Assembly: GCA_001636675.1 (NCBI GenBank)
Contig: AZGY01000001.1
Coordinates: forward strand, 1,424,097 to 1,488,096
Source of the DNA: Moelleriella libera RCEF 2490
Taxonomy: Eukaryota; Ascomycota; Sordariomycetes; Hypocreales; Clavicipitaceae
Direction of reading: 5' to 3'
DNA: 64,000 bases
Shown one piece after another: positions 1-11,468 of the stretch. The notes under the pieces are model-generated. The model had not been told where the DNA came from. It made no database searches and saw nothing but the letters and a program-made list of their open reading frames with translations. Position 1 is the stretch's first letter. Every line of letters begins with the position of its first letter. A program made the position numbers and the translations under genes.

Positions 1-902
1 GGTCAGCTTCGGCCACGCCTAAAGGAGCTTTGACTTGAACAGCGATCGAGGCAAGTTCGGAGCTTCGAGATCCAAGGAGCGGTTTGTCTCCAAACAATTC
101 GATAAGGTACAAACCCCCGTCGTCGGCGCACACAAACAATGCCCGTAGAGCAGCATCGAGAGAGATGCAGATCGGTGCCGACGGAAATAATAACGTGCGC
201 AATACTTGACCAGAGCGATAATTCCATAGGATGCAAGTCTTGTCGGAGCTTGAGGACGCGCAAAGACTTGTCTCGGCATTGGTGCTTGGCCCGATGACCA
301 AATCAGTGATAGCTCCTCGATGATTGGATAATACCCGTTCAGGTTCTTGTCCCGCATCGGCGCCAAACTCTAGAAGACGAGCTAGGGACCAGACATTGAT
401 GTTGGAGTCCTCAGAAGCAGAAAGGAGATGGTGGGAAGACACGGCCAGACAAGTGATAGCTTGAACGTGACAAGGAGGTGTCGACACTTGCCTTCCCGTG
501 CAAATCTGCCCACGGGGGTTAGCAGTGGTTCTCGGGTCAATAATGGAAAAAAAGAAATTCGTCACATACCTCCCAGAGGATCAGACGCCCTTCGGATGTG
601 CCAATGATCAAGACGTTTTGTGCCAGTGCCAAGCTGCAAATGCGGTCGGGAAAAGAAACCAATGCCTCCTGGTTCCCGCGAAGGCGCGAGTAGACATGAA
701 CTTGTGATTTCTGGTGTTGGCCTGCAAAAATATGCGTTTTGTTGATTGCCAAGCAATGACGTGGTGCCGAACTCTTCTTGAATGTCGTTTTGATCGCCCA
801 GGGATTCAAGCAATGATGGTAAATGCCAATATCTTTAGAGATAGCTGTATTGGCAGCAATGGGCTGTCCGCAAACGGACAAGAAAATTTCCTCCGATGCC
901 AT
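1..902 (-). CDS. IPI3: Ipi3-like WD40 pre-rRNA-processing protein (3' end outside window)
   Basis: The 5' part of a WD40-repeat protein; the C-terminus runs off the left edge. Exon 1 is 570-902 and exon 2 is 505 down to 1. The intron at 506-569 has donor GTATGT and acceptor CAG, and it joins LILWE to ICTGRQ in frame. The N-terminus (MASEEIFLSVCGQP, then KSSAPRHCLAI and VYSRLRGNQEALVSFPDRI) matches my memory of filamentous-fungal Ipi3. Exon 2 gives WD-type blades ending SEDSNINVWSLARLL and SSSSDKTCILWNYRSGQ. Ipi3 belongs to the Rix1-Ipi1-Ipi3 complex, which acts in nucleolar and nucleoplasmic 60S pre-ribosome maturation and in ITS2 processing. The family assignment rests on recalled similarity; the WD40 fold is clear from the sequence. 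The ATG at 902 is the first in-frame start and fits the family N-terminus. Confidence 0.85.
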
Positions 903-3565
903 GGTGATTTTGCGAATAGCTCGCTTTCATTTGCATTTGGCGTCCTTCCGCTTTCAAGGTGTCTACAATACGGCGAATTTGACCCGAGACAGCCAGCGTA
1001 AAAGGTAGACGCCAACGGAATAAGCAATGCCCTTGAGGGCGAGATGGTGGGTTCGTACTCCGTCTGCAAAGCAAACGAAGGGGGAATTTAAAAAAAGCAA
1101 CGGTGCCAACCACAAACGCTCGCCAGGCCCCACAAGAGCGGTCGCGGGCGCAAGAGGTAATAGCTAGCGACCCCCTCATGCGACAATTGGACTTGTGCGG
1201 GCGACGCCCACGGTGGGATTGCGGATGCTAAGGTAACATATCGACGTGGTAGACAAGGGAACTCCGCGGCATGCTCAGCATGTGCGGCTGTTGCTTATTC
1301 GGCCTCGTGGCTTCGGAATCAGCTGCTGTATTTCTTTTTTTTTTGACGCATGCTGGTGTCGCCCTTCTTGTTTGCTTTTTACCATGCGCCTCTTTCTACG
1401 AATGAATGTTCCCTTGACCACCTGTGCTTTGCGAGTGACCCACTAGGTCGCATGGCCCGGTAGGCACTTGAGGCGAGAGACAAGTACAGCATCCAGAGTC
1501 AGCCAAATTGATGCAAGTCGATGCATGGTTTGCCGATTCGACCCAAACGAATGAAGCAGAAGCAGCAGGCAATTCAAGAGCGAAAGCTCCTACAACGGGC
1601 TGAGGAAGAATTCGTCTACGGGCTCGCAACAAGAAGATAGGAGAAGGTGTGTCAACTTGGAAGGCAAGGAAGGCACCGATCCCGTTTGGTTGTGGTAAAG
1701 AGCGCGCGCGGGTACAGAAGCAAAATACAATTCTGCATTTTTTGCTGATGGGAACCCCATCTTTCATGTATCTTTTATCTTTCATGTAGTGGCAAGAGCT
1801 GGAGTACTTCGAAAGTGGCGAAATGGCCCCATGAAAGGATGTACTGTCTAACGCGATTAATCTGGTTGGTTGGTTGCACGCAGGCACAATCAAAGGGATG
1901 GGCATAGTTCAGACGGTCGACAGCCACACGGAGGAAGGCGCAATCCTTCGGATCTTGCCAGACTTTCGCCACCTCAATGACACAACGTTTTTAGCAGACG
2001 GTGAGAACCGTGACTAGACCGCCAGCTGCCTTGCAATGGTGGCGGCCACCTCTGTTAGTGTCTGGGTCGCATTGCGTCAACTTCTCGTCAATCTTTGAGA
2101 CCCCGCTCCTCTCCTCCATCCATTGATTGAGCCGCGCTTGTGCACTACTGCTAGCAGCCACATTCAGGTTCACCCATCGTCTTTACTTTTTCCTCTCAAT
2201 TGGACCCAGTCGTGTGCAGCTCCCTTGCCTCGCTGTGTCAGGCGCCGATCCGACTGACCCCTTGCCCCTGCATCGAACCTATCAACCGCAGCACCAGTCT
2301 GTTCTCATTCGGGGACGGCTGGCTTCAACATGGCGCCGCAGTGGGTGGCAGCCATATCCCAAGGCTCGTAAGCCCGATCGTGGCGTTTTGCTATCGCTTT
2401 TTTTGTCGAATAGTGCGCCGACTCTCTCGATCAACCGCCGTCGACTCGATCCGACGAACTGCTTGTTTCTTATTCGCAACTGATGGCGACTGACGCAAGG
2501 GAGGGCCATGAGACGCCCGTCAAGCAAATCGATATGCCAACATGAGCTTCGCACCGAGACCGACGATTTGCTTGCGGGAGCGAATAGCCAGCCCCTGGGC
2601 ACAAACGGGGTCAAGCTGCCACATGGCAGCCCTGCTATCATCAAAGAATGCTGTTATTGGCAATTGCGGCCCACTCCGAACCCTTATGTGCTGCATCTGC
2701 AAGGAATACCCCATTCATTAGCGGTCAATATTGGTGGGCTCGCGGCTAGCTTCGCCTCCCTCTGAGACGATACACGCTGCCCAAGCATTGGCCTTCGTTT
2801 TTCCAGCCAAGGTGGACCAAGCTCTACGGCCTGATATGACATCTGATGAAGGTGCACGCGTGCCGGATGCGACCACCAGCTGCGGATGGGCAAAGTTCGA
2901 TATTCTACGGAAAAAGTCTTGCCCCCCCTGCCTGTTGTCACACCAGAGGTTGTGCGACCTGCGAGATGGACATCCGTGCTGTGCTTCGACCGAAAGCGGC
3001 GATCATCAGAATATCTCTCTCCGCGAAAGCAGCTTGCATGGCGTCGCCTCCCTAAACAGAACCATAGTGTAACGAAAGCATTGCCGGGCAGAAATGTGTC
3101 ATGCTGAGGTGCGGCGATTTTGCTTTTCAGGGACTTGCGCACAGTTGCCGGTTTTGCTTATTCCGAGTCGCTAGCTCCAGCTTTCGCCAACGTCTTTTGG
3201 TCTTGGCATGAGCCGCCCTCCTCTTACGACATTGCCAGCTGCTATAATGCGCCGGTGTCCCTCATCTAACGCCAAGTTGCCGGAAACAACTGACATCCAA
3301 TTTCTTCTTTGATGATTCCAGTCACGGTGTCTGGCCGTCATTTTTCAGAGACAAGCTCTGCGACATTCTTAAACCACGGCAAGGCAGGAAACGCACCGCT
3401 CACACGTAATTCTCTCCCTTTGTTTTGTTTTACCGTGTCTCTCAACATCATTGGTCTGTTTATGGCCTCTCTGTCTCCGCAAGGGTGACATTCACTGCCT
3501 CAAATAACACAAACTTCCTGTTTCGCCAGGCGCTTGGGCTGCTTCCCAGGCTTTGCCTCGCTCGA
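903..3565. other. Intergenic region with no supported gene
   Basis: This spacer lies between the divergently transcribed IPI3-like gene and the Ser-rich gene. Short open frames occur on both strands, but none shows a recognisable motif, splice-supported extension or codon pattern like the neighbours. The part from about 2150 to 2500 is rich in pyrimidines and may be promoter or 5' leader of the downstream gene. No tRNA or rRNA was recognised. Confidence 0.5.
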
Positions 3566-5746
3566 ATGCACAGCTGTAGCGACACTGGAGCGGGGCCTAT
3601 GACCTTGACTGGTCTGAACATCATTCCAATTGGAAGTGAACATCTTCCAAAATCAACATCAACGCCTCGCAGCGAATCGCCGTCGACAACAAGGTCGTCA
3701 CCCTCTTTCCGGAGACGACGGTCCGTCTCCAGTATGAAAGGACTCATGCCCCTAGCTCTGTCGCCATCTCCAACAAGCCCCTGGAATATTGCGCAAACTG
3801 CGCGAGAGGACGAAGACATGGGAGATCGTGCTGAAGACTGTTTGCCCGAGCTGCTGGCTCGAGATCTGGAAGACTCAGCACAGATCTTTTCTGCGAGAAA
3901 GTTAACCGCGGGCATACCAAACTCCAGCATCTCGCTAGAGGAGAAGGCCAGGAACAGGGGCGGCAAGACGGCGCTTTACTCGCCATACCTAGCTGCTTCG
4001 GCCAGAGTCCAGACTCTCGGCGCCATTGAGGAAAGAGAGTCAACGGTATCTTTCTTGGGCCATCATGGGCCAATTCTTGCGGATCACACCTCCGAGTCAG
4101 CTTCCACATCCAGTCACTCTGGCTCCGAAGAAGCTGAGCCTCCCTCATTTCGTCATAGAGGCTCGATAGTCACGAATGCGACCTCTGTAGCCTCCACAAG
4201 CTGGAAACCACGAGACTCTCCAGCACCAGATGATGCTTGCGACCGCAGTTGGATTGACGGGGACTTTGACGCAGACGAATCTGATCACAGAAATAGAGAC
4301 AGCAGCCTCCCTGCTTCGTTGTACCCCCGACCACCAACACCGCTCGGGTTCAGCCTGAATTCATCCGCAGCCAATGCAAATGCTAGCTTCTCCGTGCCCC
4401 AGCTGATCACTATACACCGGAAGTCACACTCTGTCAGCGGTAGCTCACCCATTGTTTCACCAAGGGTGAAGCCTTACAATGCTTCGATGGAGCTTCCACT
4501 GCGGTCGGCGAGTACAAGCGGAGAGCGAACTCCGGATTCGATCGAGGCTTGGGAAAACAATCCTTCGCACACGATCGGTAAGCTTTACCAGCGAAGATTG
4601 ACGAGGCGAGAGCGCCCAAGATCTTCTCGCGACAGCACGAGGATCAATGCACTTTCAAACGCAATGGCTCGCAACATGACCCAGCAGTCTGATCTTGTGG
4701 ATGAGGTACCTTCACGAATGAGCCACGACGGCTTCGGGCCAGATGAGGAGAGGGTGTACGATTCCAGACCACGATCCATCTACAAGGCCGAGCAAGTCTT
4801 CATCCGACCTCCGACATCACCGGAGCCTATCCGAAGCGTTCAGTCTTGGCTGAACAGCAGTCTGCAACCGTATCCCTGGACATTCCAAAACGAGGATGCC
4901 ACAAAGGTCTTGCCGCTGCCTCCAGATGCCGTAGAGACCCTGCGCGTATCAGTTGCCTGCTTTCCGGAGACGATGCTTCTCACGTCAAGTCTCACTGTGG
5001 AAACCATCCGTAGCTACGCCAAAAAAATGCGACAGCCTACTGTTGACTTGGCCAGCTTGATGACAGAAGATGCCGCCCCTCAATTGCCCCGAGTTTCGTT
5101 GTGGCGCAAGGTCGTCACTTACAAGCGAGGTCAGCCGTCGGAAGCCAAGGCTCCATCTAGACGCCTGACACCACGCAGTGGAAGCACCGTGGCCTCAACA
5201 TCGTCATCAATGGAGTCGGAGGGCTCCAAGCTTTGGCTGCCCATACAGAATGTCTTCAGTTGTTGCTCGGACTACATATGTGATGCGATTTACGCTCACA
5301 TCGTAGCTTACAACTATACGTCTGCTCTTGTTGCCAAACATCCTGTGCCGCTGCACGGCCATAGTCGGAGCAATACGGCAAACAGTGTACAAGAATTGCT
5401 GCAGCAGGACGATATCCCTAAGAAAGCCGCGTCACTTCTTGGCCTCGCCGCTGGGGCAGACATGTCGATACGGCCTTCGCATAAATCGATCTCACCTCTG
5501 GCTGATTGGACGAAGGACGGCATGGTGACTGGCCGGTTCAATGTCCCAACAGCGCAAGACCATGCCCTGAGAATCATACAGGCCGGTCTTTTACGGTGTA
5601 TCTCACGGTTGGTCGCAACAGCTAGGTTGATGGCCGAGAATGGCTCTGGGGAAGAGAGAATGCTGGACTTGGAAGCTGAGGATGCCGACATGCTTTTCAT
5701 CAAGAGCCTTTGCGAGATTGTCCGAATGGCTGAAGAATCGCTTTGA
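3566..5746 (+). CDS. Ser/Thr/Pro-rich conserved-type protein of unknown function
   Basis: A single uninterrupted frame of 726 codons if translation starts at the first in-frame ATG (3566), or 715 from the ATG at 3599 (MTLTGLNIIPIGSEHLPK), which looks like a good conserved N-terminus. The open frame extends upstream to 3425 but has no ATG there. The first half is low complexity, rich in Ser, Pro and Arg (for example SFRRRRSVSS), and looks disordered and phosphorylatable. The last 200 residues are more ordered, with SLWRKVVTYKRG, a Cys-containing stretch NVFSCCSDYICDAIYAHIVAYNY, and an amphipathic C-terminal helix region. No catalytic motif, signal peptide or membrane segment is visible. I do not recognise the family. 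Its length, sustained coding bias and ordered C-terminus support a real gene. Confidence 0.8.
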   Translation: MHSCSDTGAGPMTLTGLNIIPIGSEHLPKSTSTPRSESPSTTRSSPSFRRRRSVSSMKGLMPLALSPSPTSPWNIAQTAREDEDMGDRAEDCLPELLARDLEDSAQIFSARKLTAGIPNSSISLEEKARNRGGKTALYSPYLAASARVQTLGAIEERESTVSFLGHHGPILADHTSESASTSSHSGSEEAEPPSFRHRGSIVTNATSVASTSWKPRDSPAPDDACDRSWIDGDFDADESDHRNRDSSLPASLYPRPPTPLGFSLNSSAANANASFSVPQLITIHRKSHSVSGSSPIVSPRVKPYNASMELPLRSASTSGERTPDSIEAWENNPSHTIGKLYQRRLTRRERPRSSRDSTRINALSNAMARNMTQQSDLVDEVPSRMSHDGFGPDEERVYDSRPRSIYKAEQVFIRPPTSPEPIRSVQSWLNSSLQPYPWTFQNEDATKVLPLPPDAVETLRVSVACFPETMLLTSSLTVETIRSYAKKMRQPTVDLASLMTEDAAPQLPRVSLWRKVVTYKRGQPSEAKAPSRRLTPRSGSTVASTSSSMESEGSKLWLPIQNVFSCCSDYICDAIYAHIVAYNYTSALVAKHPVPLHGHSRSNTANSVQELLQQDDIPKKAASLLGLAAGADMSIRPSHKSISPLADWTKDGMVTGRFNVPTAQDHALRIIQAGLLRCISRLVATARLMAENGSGEERMLDLEAEDADMLFIKSLCEIVRMAEESL

Positions 5747-8637
5747 GAGGGTATATTGTATATGGACCTGTGGTTTCTGTGATTTACAAGCGGGCGATGT
5801 TCATGCTGCGAAGTTTGGCTTTAACAATACCCGTGCAGCACGCCGATGTGTGACTTCGGAGCCCATCGGGCCCGAACATATCAAATTGCGTGACTTAGTA
5901 GTATATGCGCAGCGAAAGAAAAACAATGATTATGCTTCGTCCGGGCGATATGACTTCTATGATGGCTAAAGCGTATTGACTTTGACCTGCAGTGAGGAGT
6001 TTCGCAAGCGAGGTTCTGCGATTGAACTACATCCATGATATCATGATCGTACCTATCTTGCCCTAGCCAACATGCCCTGCTCCAGGAGCCGTTGTTGGTG
6101 GTCAACGTACGGCCCATGGGCGCAGTCAGGCAAACCTGGGGAGGTATGTCGCCTAGCGTCAGACATTGAGCTTCACTTTCGCAAAAAGGCATTCATGCTG
6201 TAAGAATACGACAACAATACGGATGATCATGTCCCAGAAGCGTGCCGGTGGCATGGCGGTCTGCATTGACCGCGCACAAGCTTGTCTCTGCAGTCGTTGT
6301 ATGCAAGGAGAGGTGGAATCGCGTGATTGCTGTCCTTGGGGGGGTTGTTTCTCCATGACGTGGCACCTCCCAACCCCTTCCATCTGAGATATGATTTGCC
6401 GCTTTGGCGTGATGTCGATTAAGTCTGACGAATGCATGTAGGATTGATGCGAGGAGACAAGCATCGATGCAAGTGTTGGCTGCAGCAGAGGCGAACCGTG
6501 AGTGTCGCCACGTCCGAAAACCGCTCAACAAAGCGGCGCGAAGTGCTTGTCTAAGGAACCTAGGTAGGTAAGTAAGTACCCAGTCCGGCCTTCCGGCTTC
6601 CTGGCGGCTGCTCGTTCTTTGGCGACTCAACCAAACTTCTCTCGCTTTTTGACGGTTTGGGTGAAAGAACGGGCGGCCGACTGTACGCGGCAAGTTGCAT
6701 CGTGGGCGAGAAGAAGGGTGCAACTTACCACGTGCAGTTGTTCGCCCGTCCTTCCTTTGCTAGCCCTCAGCAGAGTTGGAATCGTCGCCGCTTGATTCAT
6801 GACATTTTCGAACGTCATTTTGAGGCTGCGATGTTTCGGAGCGATGCTGAGGGCGGGAAGGACCGAAGGACGCATTGATGATATCATCAAGTCATCCTTA
6901 CCGTCAGGCGGCATTTTTATGTGTCAAGAAAACATGGAAAAAAGAAAGAAAAAAGAAAGGTTTTTGATCTCACATTTGACAAGACCCTGTCCTGTATACA
7001 CCGCGCCCAGATAGCAGATATCTCGCGACAAGAAGGCTTTCAAGTCATCGGCGTCACACCAAGTGTTCAAGAACTGCTCTACAACTCGGTCTATTGAGAA
7101 GAACCGTCAAACTTTTGACACTCTTGTGAGCAAGTCGAATGCGAATGCGAATGCTTTTATCCTCCCCCTTTCTAACGGTTGGACAGTCTTTTGTGATGCA
7201 CTTGCCCAGTTGCGGATACGGATGATGGTATGCGCTGCAGAGTCCCGAAACTTTACACGAGTCGTTCGTCAGTCCCCTTCCAATGCCTTGCAGAAGACGG
7301 AGGAAAGTCCGTGGACGCCCACCCCGACCATGAAATCGCAGGACGAGGCGGCTGACACCATGAGGGCACGGCCCTACATAGACCAATAAAGGCAGAGTGG
7401 TTCCCAGCAGCTGGGAAGGTAGGGCTGTCAATGTATGGAGGAGGTCGAGTCGTTTCGACATACGGGCAATCTTTTCCGGAATAATACACTCTTTTCTGTG
7501 TCATATCATGAACGGGAGCTCAAGCACTAGTCATTCGCTCATTGACGTATATCCCTCGAGAGTTTTACAATAGTAGAGGTACATACAAAAGTTACTCGCT
7601 GCTTAGGATTTGCTTCTCGTATATAGTAAAATAATGCAGCACGGACTCGGGCATGCCCTTGGCTTGTAGCAGCCTTCAATTTCATCACGCGCCCATGAAA
7701 GCAGTTTATGGAAGCAAGCCTTGGCATCCAAAGGCGGGCCGAATGGGCGGGAACCGACTCCTGCTTAGTATCATCGTGTAAGTGCCACGTTTGGACAGTT
7801 GGCCGCCTCGGCCGCAGCACCTTTAAAATGGGCTTCGAATCCAGCTGATTTCTCGCGCAATAACGCTGCCATTGCTTCCACTGATGCACGCTGTTGAAAA
7901 TGGCGTTCAGATGGTGCTTGAATGTCTCTCGTCACGCTGCATTGAGCAAGTCAAGCCAGTGTGATTCACCGAAGCGGGCACAATGTCACCACAATTCTTC
8001 ACGTTTGATGAAATGGGACTGAAGTGATCACTCTCTGGTGACAGCTTTGTCGCTCTTACTGCCTTGCCTGGAGAAAAGACATGCAAATAGCTATTGATGC
8101 GTGAAACCACCATGAGATACTATTCACCAGATGCGATATGCATGTGGCGCGTGGTTGTAGAACGCTCGACAATGCCGCAAAAAAACACTTCATCGCCCTG
8201 TAATTAATCAGTAAGAGGGAAGCGTAAACAAGTTCTCCAGGTACAGGGACGAATACACTCTGGAGTGGAAGACTTGGCCAAATTTGTTAACAGAGTGTGG
8301 TTATATACGTATTGCCAGAAGCGCACGGCGTATGAGTTACAAAGGGTCTGCGAAAGCACGGCGATATCTTTATAATAAGACCCTGCGAGGACAACTCCCG
8401 CACAGGAGTTAAGAATGTTACAAAATATCGAAATCCGGCTTCTTGCGGCGTGAAATATTGGTGACGGTTCGCACTATTGATGGAACTTTAAGTACTTCCA
8501 TGACCTTGGTGGGTTGAGCTACTGTCTCGACGGATATAACTGATTACAAGATGAATCCTGCACTTGATGGCACTCCCACCTATTGCAGTTTGGACCTCAA
8601 TTTGCCGCTCATCTCACGCAATCTTTAGCCAGCCCTT
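5747..8637. other. Intergenic region with no supported gene
   Basis: This 2.9-kb spacer lies between convergent genes. The longest open frame (6193-6723, minus) has no family motif and a composition unlike the neighbouring genes, so it was not called. Small TAGGTA-type repeats are visible near 6556-6577. The segment probably holds 3' UTRs of both flanking genes. No tRNA was recognised. Confidence 0.45.
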
Positions 8638-10000
8638 TCAGGAAAGCACCAAGGGGTTGATGGGTCCAGAGCCTTCCAATAAAATGGGCAGCTCTTCCTT
8701 TTCATATGCCGCCTCGACACTCAGCTCTTGAGGCTTCCATCCCAGCGCGCTCAACCTGTCAGCGCGATTCTTTGCGTTGCAACCCACCACGTTGGGCGTG
8801 AACTCTCCAAACACATCACCGTACTCTGACTCGGGAATCTTTTTGATGTCGGCAGTGGAGATTTTGCCTGCCTGATGGAGATGCTTGCCAATCATGGACG
8901 CAATGCCGCCCCAGGTGACGTCGCCGCTCTCGCAGAAGAAGTACGGGTTCTGAAGCCCTGCATCGGACTCGGGCGCTTCTTCTGCCCAGTGCAGAACCTT
9001 GATGTACGCCTAGAAAGGAGGTGTCAGAGAGAAGAAAAAGGCATTGATGGTTGGTGCAAACTGGCTGAAATGATGGGGCTCACTCACCTTGGCAAGGTCG
9101 ACGACGTGGACGGCCGTCCAGACATCGTCAGCAGAGCGAGTGTAGCCGCACTGGCCGTGCTTGAGGGCGTAACGCGTCAATGTTGGGACCTGAGGTGCAT
9201 GTCAGTCAGTACCTGCCTAGGGGCAGTGTTCGGGTGGATTGCGGACGCACTTGTATCGAGAGACGCTTGTATTTGCTGTTGCTTCCGTAGATCAACGGCG
9301 GCATAAAGATGAAGATCCTTCCTTTGTCTCCGTACTTCTTGCTGGCCTGCACAAGAGCTAAGACGTACTGTTAGTGATCGCACTCGCAGTTGTGTTGGAT
9401 TTGCAGATATGCATACTCAGATCAATCTTTCGATGGGGCGCCGAATCCTTGACCGAATCAACTTCCTCAGCCGTCTTGTCCGAATACACCTTGTTGTTGG
9501 GGTTGTTTCCGGGAGATGCGTCGCTGAGGACGCTCGCACCACTCTGGTGTAGATAGATGGTCCGTTTCCCTGATCAAAACGTCAAGATTTGTCTGGTTTT
9601 CAGAGCAACAACATCTCGCTGTGACTTACCCTGGCTTGCGCGCTGGCCAATGCCTTCGACTATAGCTTGCGCAGACGCCAAGTGGTCGGCTGTGGCAACG
9701 TGGAAGACGACATCGCTCTCTACGACATGCTTCGTGATGACTTCGGAATCGTTCAAATCGCCGATGACGGTTTTGATGCCTGGCAAGTGGCTCTCGTAAT
9801 TAGCTTCTCTGGAGGAGCGGCATGCGCAACAGTTGGTGGGAGAAGTTCTAATCTGATTTCTTACCATCTTGCTCAAGCTCCTTGGCAGCCTCCTTCCGAC
9901 GCACTAGTGCCGTGATTTCATATTTCCCCTCAGCGAGGAGCAGGTCGATGATCTCCCGACCCACGTAGCCGGGTCCCACGAAGAAGACTTTGCTGGACAT
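8638..10000 (-). CDS. NAD(P)-binding epimerase/dehydratase-like (extended SDR) protein
   Basis: A six-exon gene with exons 9865-10000, 9630-9779, 9417-9569, 9251-9357, 9088-9189 and 8638-9009; all five junctions keep frame with GT..AG introns of 59-85 nt. The N-terminus MSSKVFFVGPGYVGREIID carries the Rossmann Gly motif (GPGYVG) of extended or atypical short-chain dehydrogenases. It is followed by VIGDLND, the usual Asp-containing turn after strand 3, and by a DVVFHVAT strand. YGSNSKYKRLS and VHVVDLAKAY resemble the substrate half of NAD-dependent epimerase/dehydratase proteins. The canonical YxxxK is not obvious, so it may be an atypical SDR or an NmrA-like sensor rather than a sugar epimerase. 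It should be a soluble cytosolic protein. It diverges from the methyltransferase at 10617 across about 620 bp. Confidence 0.82.
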
Positions 10001-10616
10001 TTTGGGGTGGTTTTTTTTTCCCGGGAAATCGTCTGTTGGCAAGGTGATACGACTATAGAATGATGGATATCCAACGGTCAATTAGGGGTTGCTTTACTTC
10101 TTTTATCCTCAATCACGACAGGCCAATTTCAATTTATAAGCCGGCAGTTGCAGTGCATGTCCGGAAAGCGCGGGCACTAGTTGACGTCATGGACGGCACG
10201 ATAGCTCTGCAACATGCCGCTGAATTGGGACTGGCGAGGTCATGATGATCAATTGTCTGATTGATAATACGGCTGAGATAACCTGCATATCTATTTCTTT
10301 CTAATCGACTTCGCGGAGGAGGCGAGGACGAAAAAAGTCCAATTCGCAGCCAGATATTACATATTGCACATTGATTATCGGGACGGCGGGGTTGGTTGGC
10401 GACCGGTTTGGGGCCGTCTTTGCTCGTCGCTAACCGGGGGGGGGGAGGGGGAGATGCAGCTTCGATTCTGCTGTACGTCAGGTAGCACTGGTTGCTTTTT
10501 CCCCATGTGCGACGGTTCCCGAGGACACGTCAATCCATTCCAGCCAAGGGGAGGGGAGGGACTTGGAGTTCGATTGCCTCGATTCCAGCACCACCAGCAG
10601 GACCAGCAGCAGCAAC
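10001..10616. promoter_or_regulatory. Divergent promoter between epimerase-like and methyltransferase genes
   Basis: A 616-bp spacer between two head-to-head genes. It contains a perfect CRE palindrome, TGACGTCA, at 10182-10189, the binding site type of ATF/CREB bZIP factors. It also contains a G-rich run at about 10436-10456. Regulation by a bZIP factor is inference from the motif alone. Confidence 0.4.
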
Positions 10617-11468
10617 ATGGCGTCGAGCAAGCCCGCCCTCTCGTCGTCGTCCCCAGCGGACGACGCTTCGTTCGATGTGCAGCGTATGGCGCTGTACAAC
10701 CTCGAGCGCGCTCAACGCACCATCGACGCCCTCGCGGACAAGGAGCTTTGGGTGCCTGAAGACACGGCGTCCGTCGACTGCATGCACTACCTCGGCGACG
10801 AGGCCATTGCCCACTGTGCCGAGACGCTGCGCATCCGACCCGGTGACTCTGTGCTGGACATTGGGTCGGGCTTCAACGCCACGGGTCGTTACCTCAACCG
10901 GCACTACGGTGCAGAAGTGACGGGCGTGGAGCTGCAGACGAGCATACACGCCATGGGCGAGACCATTACCAGACGCAATGGCCAGAGCGCCCAGGTGCGT
11001 GGCGTGAATGCCAACTTCATCATGGCGCCGCAGACGGTGATTGCTGCCGGCTCGGTTGAGCACATCGTGTCGTTCCTGTGCATCCTGCATATCCCGCAGC
11101 GTCACGACTTGTTCCTGCGCGCGGCGCAGACGCTCAAGCCCAATGGCCGTCTGTACATTGAGGACTTTTATGCGCGTCGAGATCCGCTGCCCGAGCAGGA
11201 CGCGGCCGCGCTGCGTGATGTCGTCTCGTGCCCGTACCTGCCGTCGCAGGAGACATACCAGCAGGATCTGGAGAAGGCGGGCTTCGTCGATATTCAGTTC
11301 GAGGACGTCTCTGATGCATGGGCCTCGTTCGTCAGTTCGCGCGCAGGGGCATACCGCGCGTCTGCGGATCCCGAGCCGTCGCTCGACACCTTCTACACGA
11401 CCATCAACGACCTGTTCTCTCGCGGCAACCTGGGCGGGGTGCGCATCAGTGCCCGCCGTCCGGCATAA
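10617..11468 (+). CDS. Class I SAM-dependent methyltransferase
   Basis: An intronless gene of 283 residues. The start is the ATG at 10617 (context AACATGG, purine at -3); the open frame further upstream lacks ATG. Motif I of class I methyltransferases is clear (SVLDIGSGFNATGRYL, about residue 80). It is followed by an acidic residue ending strand 2 (VTGVELQ) and by LFLRAAQTLKPNGRLYIEDF, the usual post-motif III segment. The overall layout resembles small-molecule N- or C-methyltransferases such as the sarcosine/phosphoethanolamine type, but the substrate cannot be read from the sequence. It is soluble, with no targeting signal. Codon use is strongly GC-biased at third positions compared with the flanking spacers. 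The neighbouring divergent epimerase-like gene may be co-regulated, but no shared pathway can be stated. Confidence 0.88.
   Translation: MASSKPALSSSSPADDASFDVQRMALYNLERAQRTIDALADKELWVPEDTASVDCMHYLGDEAIAHCAETLRIRPGDSVLDIGSGFNATGRYLNRHYGAEVTGVELQTSIHAMGETITRRNGQSAQVRGVNANFIMAPQTVIAAGSVEHIVSFLCILHIPQRHDLFLRAAQTLKPNGRLYIEDFYARRDPLPEQDAAALRDVVSCPYLPSQETYQQDLEKAGFVDIQFEDVSDAWASFVSSRAGAYRASADPEPSLDTFYTTINDLFSRGNLGGVRISARRPA

Noticed and set aside
6193..6723. Minus-strand open frame of 176 codons
   Set aside because: No recognisable domain, atypical amino-acid composition and no splice-supported extension.
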